A stretch of 64,000 nucleotides of DNA from JAEINY01 sp942490535 (GTDB taxonomy: Bacteria; Bacteroidota; Bacteroidia; Bacteroidales; Marinilabiliaceae). Position numbers and translations under genes: made by a program. The DNA lies in contig CALNXQ010000004.1 of NCBI GenBank assembly GCA_942490535.1, forward strand, positions 868,001-932,000, given 5' to 3'. Each line of letters begins with the position of its first letter. Position 1 is the first letter of the stretch. Below are positions 62,887-64,000 of the stretch, one piece after another. Below the pieces are notes generated by a model. It ran no database searches and was not told where the DNA came from. It saw only the letters and a list, made by a program, of their open reading frames with translations.

Positions 62887-63232
62887 AGTGTCACACGGCG
62901 GATTTGCCAGCATTAATTAGTGGATAATTGGGAACCGACTCGTGCGGGTTAAGGTGCCAAGAAGCAAAAACACCCATCATCTATAGATCGAATAAACGTC
63001 ACCAGAACTACTTTAATCATTAAAAAACAGTAGTTGGTCATGGATTCCAATCCTTTAACCATAATCATTATAGAAATAGGTAATAATGATCTTCATGTAA
63101 TGTAGCTTTATGTAAGGTATTGCTAGTCGAGGAACCGCCGGCTGGTCATCAACCGACCTTGTTTGGACACGCGGATGGGAAGAGGAGGCCGGCGGTGAAG
63201 GCGCAATATAGAAACTATAATTGATTTGTGAA
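62887..63232. other. Intergenic region with GC-rich hairpin
   Basis: About 345 bases. Within it, ACCGCCGGC (63134-63142) pairs with GCCGGCGGT (63188-63196) around a 45-base loop that has inner GGTC/GACC pairing, in clearly higher GC than its surroundings and 36 bases before the next start codon. It may be a cis-acting RNA; nothing else is seen. Confidence 0.5.
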
Positions 63233-63934
63233 ATGAGTTACCAAAGTGATTATGAAACATGGAAAGACGAAATTGCCGCGTTGGCCATTAAAAATGTACT
63301 GCTACCCGATACCCCCATTGATGTCGTAGCGGCTGATGCGGAATCCCTGCAAGTTGAAGCCCTTAAAGATAAGGAGGCGTTATTGGCTGCCGGTTTGGAT
63401 TGGACGAAAGTCGAAAACCTACGAAGCCGGGCCGGGGCCTTGCGTTACTGTCAGGCGGTATGGATGAGCGAGTACCGCGCCCAGCAGGAAGCTCAGAAAG
63501 AATGGCAGGAGCAGTCCGCTGTCGCCTATGCCTTGCGCGATGAGTTATTGCATCACTTCAGCTTTGCTTACCGCAATGTCCCTGATGTCAAGCAAAAAGT
63601 GATGCGCATCCGCGAAGGTAACGGGCACAAAGACATGATTCAAGACTTGGTGGAATTAGCGGTTTTAGGCGAAAAAAATCCACAACCATTGGCCCTCATC
63701 AATTTCGACACCACCTTGCAGGAGAAAGCCAGAACCACTTCACATGACCTGTCGGAACTTTTGGCGGCCTCCAATGGCTCCCGAGAAGATAGTAGCGCCA
63801 ATAAAATTAGCCGTGACAAAGCCTACACCTTACTTATTGAAGATATGCGCCAAATACGGGAAATTGGCCAATATGTGTTTTGGCGTACTCCCGAACGCAA
63901 AGAAAAGTATGTCAACAGCTATAAGCGCAGGTAG
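63233..63934 (+). CDS. Helical protein of unknown function
   Basis: 233 residues from the ATG at 63233 (TTG at 63221 rejected). Almost entirely alpha-helical, with no signal peptide or membrane segment. Landmarks are ALRDELLHHFSFAYRN, MIQDLVELAVLGEKNP and IREIGQYVFWRTPERK near the C-terminus, which I have seen in unnamed Bacteroidota proteins of similar length. No catalytic motif stands out. It follows a GC-rich hairpin that may regulate it and ends at a strong terminator. Confidence 0.75.
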   Translation: MSYQSDYETWKDEIAALAIKNVLLPDTPIDVVAADAESLQVEALKDKEALLAAGLDWTKVENLRSRAGALRYCQAVWMSEYRAQQEAQKEWQEQSAVAYALRDELLHHFSFAYRNVPDVKQKVMRIREGNGHKDMIQDLVELAVLGEKNPQPLALINFDTTLQEKARTTSHDLSELLAASNGSREDSSANKISRDKAYTLLIEDMRQIREIGQYVFWRTPERKEKYVNSYKRR

Positions 63935-63957
63935 CTCAAAACCCTTAATTTTACTAT

Positions 63958-63994
63958 CCCGCGGCGTTTTTCACCCCTTCTCCGCGGGTTTTTT
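63958..63994 (+). terminator. Rho-independent terminator
   Basis: CCCGCGG (63958-63964) pairs with CCGCGGG (63982-63988), followed by six T residues. Confidence 0.88.
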
Positions 63995-64000
63995 CTATCC

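Noticed and set aside
63134..63232. Retron-type non-coding RNA
   Set aside because: Stem-loop form is suggestive but the following gene shows no reverse transcriptase motif.

Overview
The window looks like chromosomal DNA from a Bacteroidota member, probably a Bacteroidia marine or sediment facultative anaerobe. This rests on the many TonB-dependent receptors with CarboxypepD-like N-termini, Bacteroidota-type -7 promoter boxes (TAnnTTTG), DUF4097 proteins, a HEAT-repeat anti-sigma factor, and start codons that mostly lack strong Shine-Dalgarno sequences. No rRNA, tRNA, CRISPR array, integrase or intact insertion sequence was seen. The assignment below phylum is a guess.

Layout. 0-6 kb: nitrogen-oxide metabolism, with a ferredoxin-like protein cut by the window edge, hybrid cluster protein Hcp, the nitrite reductase pair NrfH/NrfA and a beta-barrel porin. 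6-11.5 kb: an ErcA-like iron alcohol dehydrogenase abutting a PAS histidine kinase with the ErcS-type N-terminal motif, then two paralogous six-TM histidine kinases. 11.7-15.5 kb: dicarboxylate/amino acid symporter, chorismate synthase and a SlyD-like FKBP (minus strand). 15.8-20.5 kb: TonB receptor, small secreted helical protein and a LytS/LytR-type two-component pair (minus). 20.9-22.8 kb: short-chain dehydrogenase, thioesterase and LysE exporter. 23-26.5 kb: a Pho-box-like element, PiT phosphate transporter with PhoU-like tail, and a porin. 26.9-29.8 kb: His-rich small protein and a Cys-containing TonB receptor.

30-35 kb: a 22-bp dyad minisatellite and an ECF sigma / anti-sigma / lipoprotein esterase / two DUF4097 / small lipoprotein operon (minus). 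35.2-43.5 kb: a secreted protein, then a minus-strand operon of an unrecognised soluble protein, an unrecognised polytopic membrane protein containing a G9 tract, and a 1757-residue Ser/Thr kinase-AAA-GAF-histidine kinase. 43.7-48.6 kb: TerB-like protein, large TonB-family receptor, MoeB-rhodanese and a TlpA-like thioredoxin. 48.8-49.1 kb: a decayed 105-bp (35-codon) tandem repeat. 49.7-52.8 kb: porin, mini periplasmic binding protein and chemoreceptor operon. 53.4 kb: a single-domain DEAD-box-like protein with a degenerate motif II. 54-57 kb: an ArsR-controlled thiol/metalloid operon with two matching 18-bp operators. 57-64 kb: a Cache-type chemoreceptor, DUF2293 protein, YchJ-like protein, M64 peptidase and an unknown helical protein preceded by a GC-rich hairpin.

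How the parts fit: NrfHA reduces nitrite to ammonium with electrons from the quinol pool, and Hcp plus its ferredoxin neighbour would handle NO or hydroxylamine produced on the way. The remaining islands are mostly sensing and envelope functions. Five genes encode histidine kinases but there is only one response regulator, so four kinases must signal to regulators elsewhere. Two chemoreceptors occur without any che gene here. The least understood and most interesting units are the three-gene operon at 35.9-43.4 kb, the ErcA/ErcS-like module, the 22-bp dyad array and the porin/binding-protein/chemoreceptor operon.
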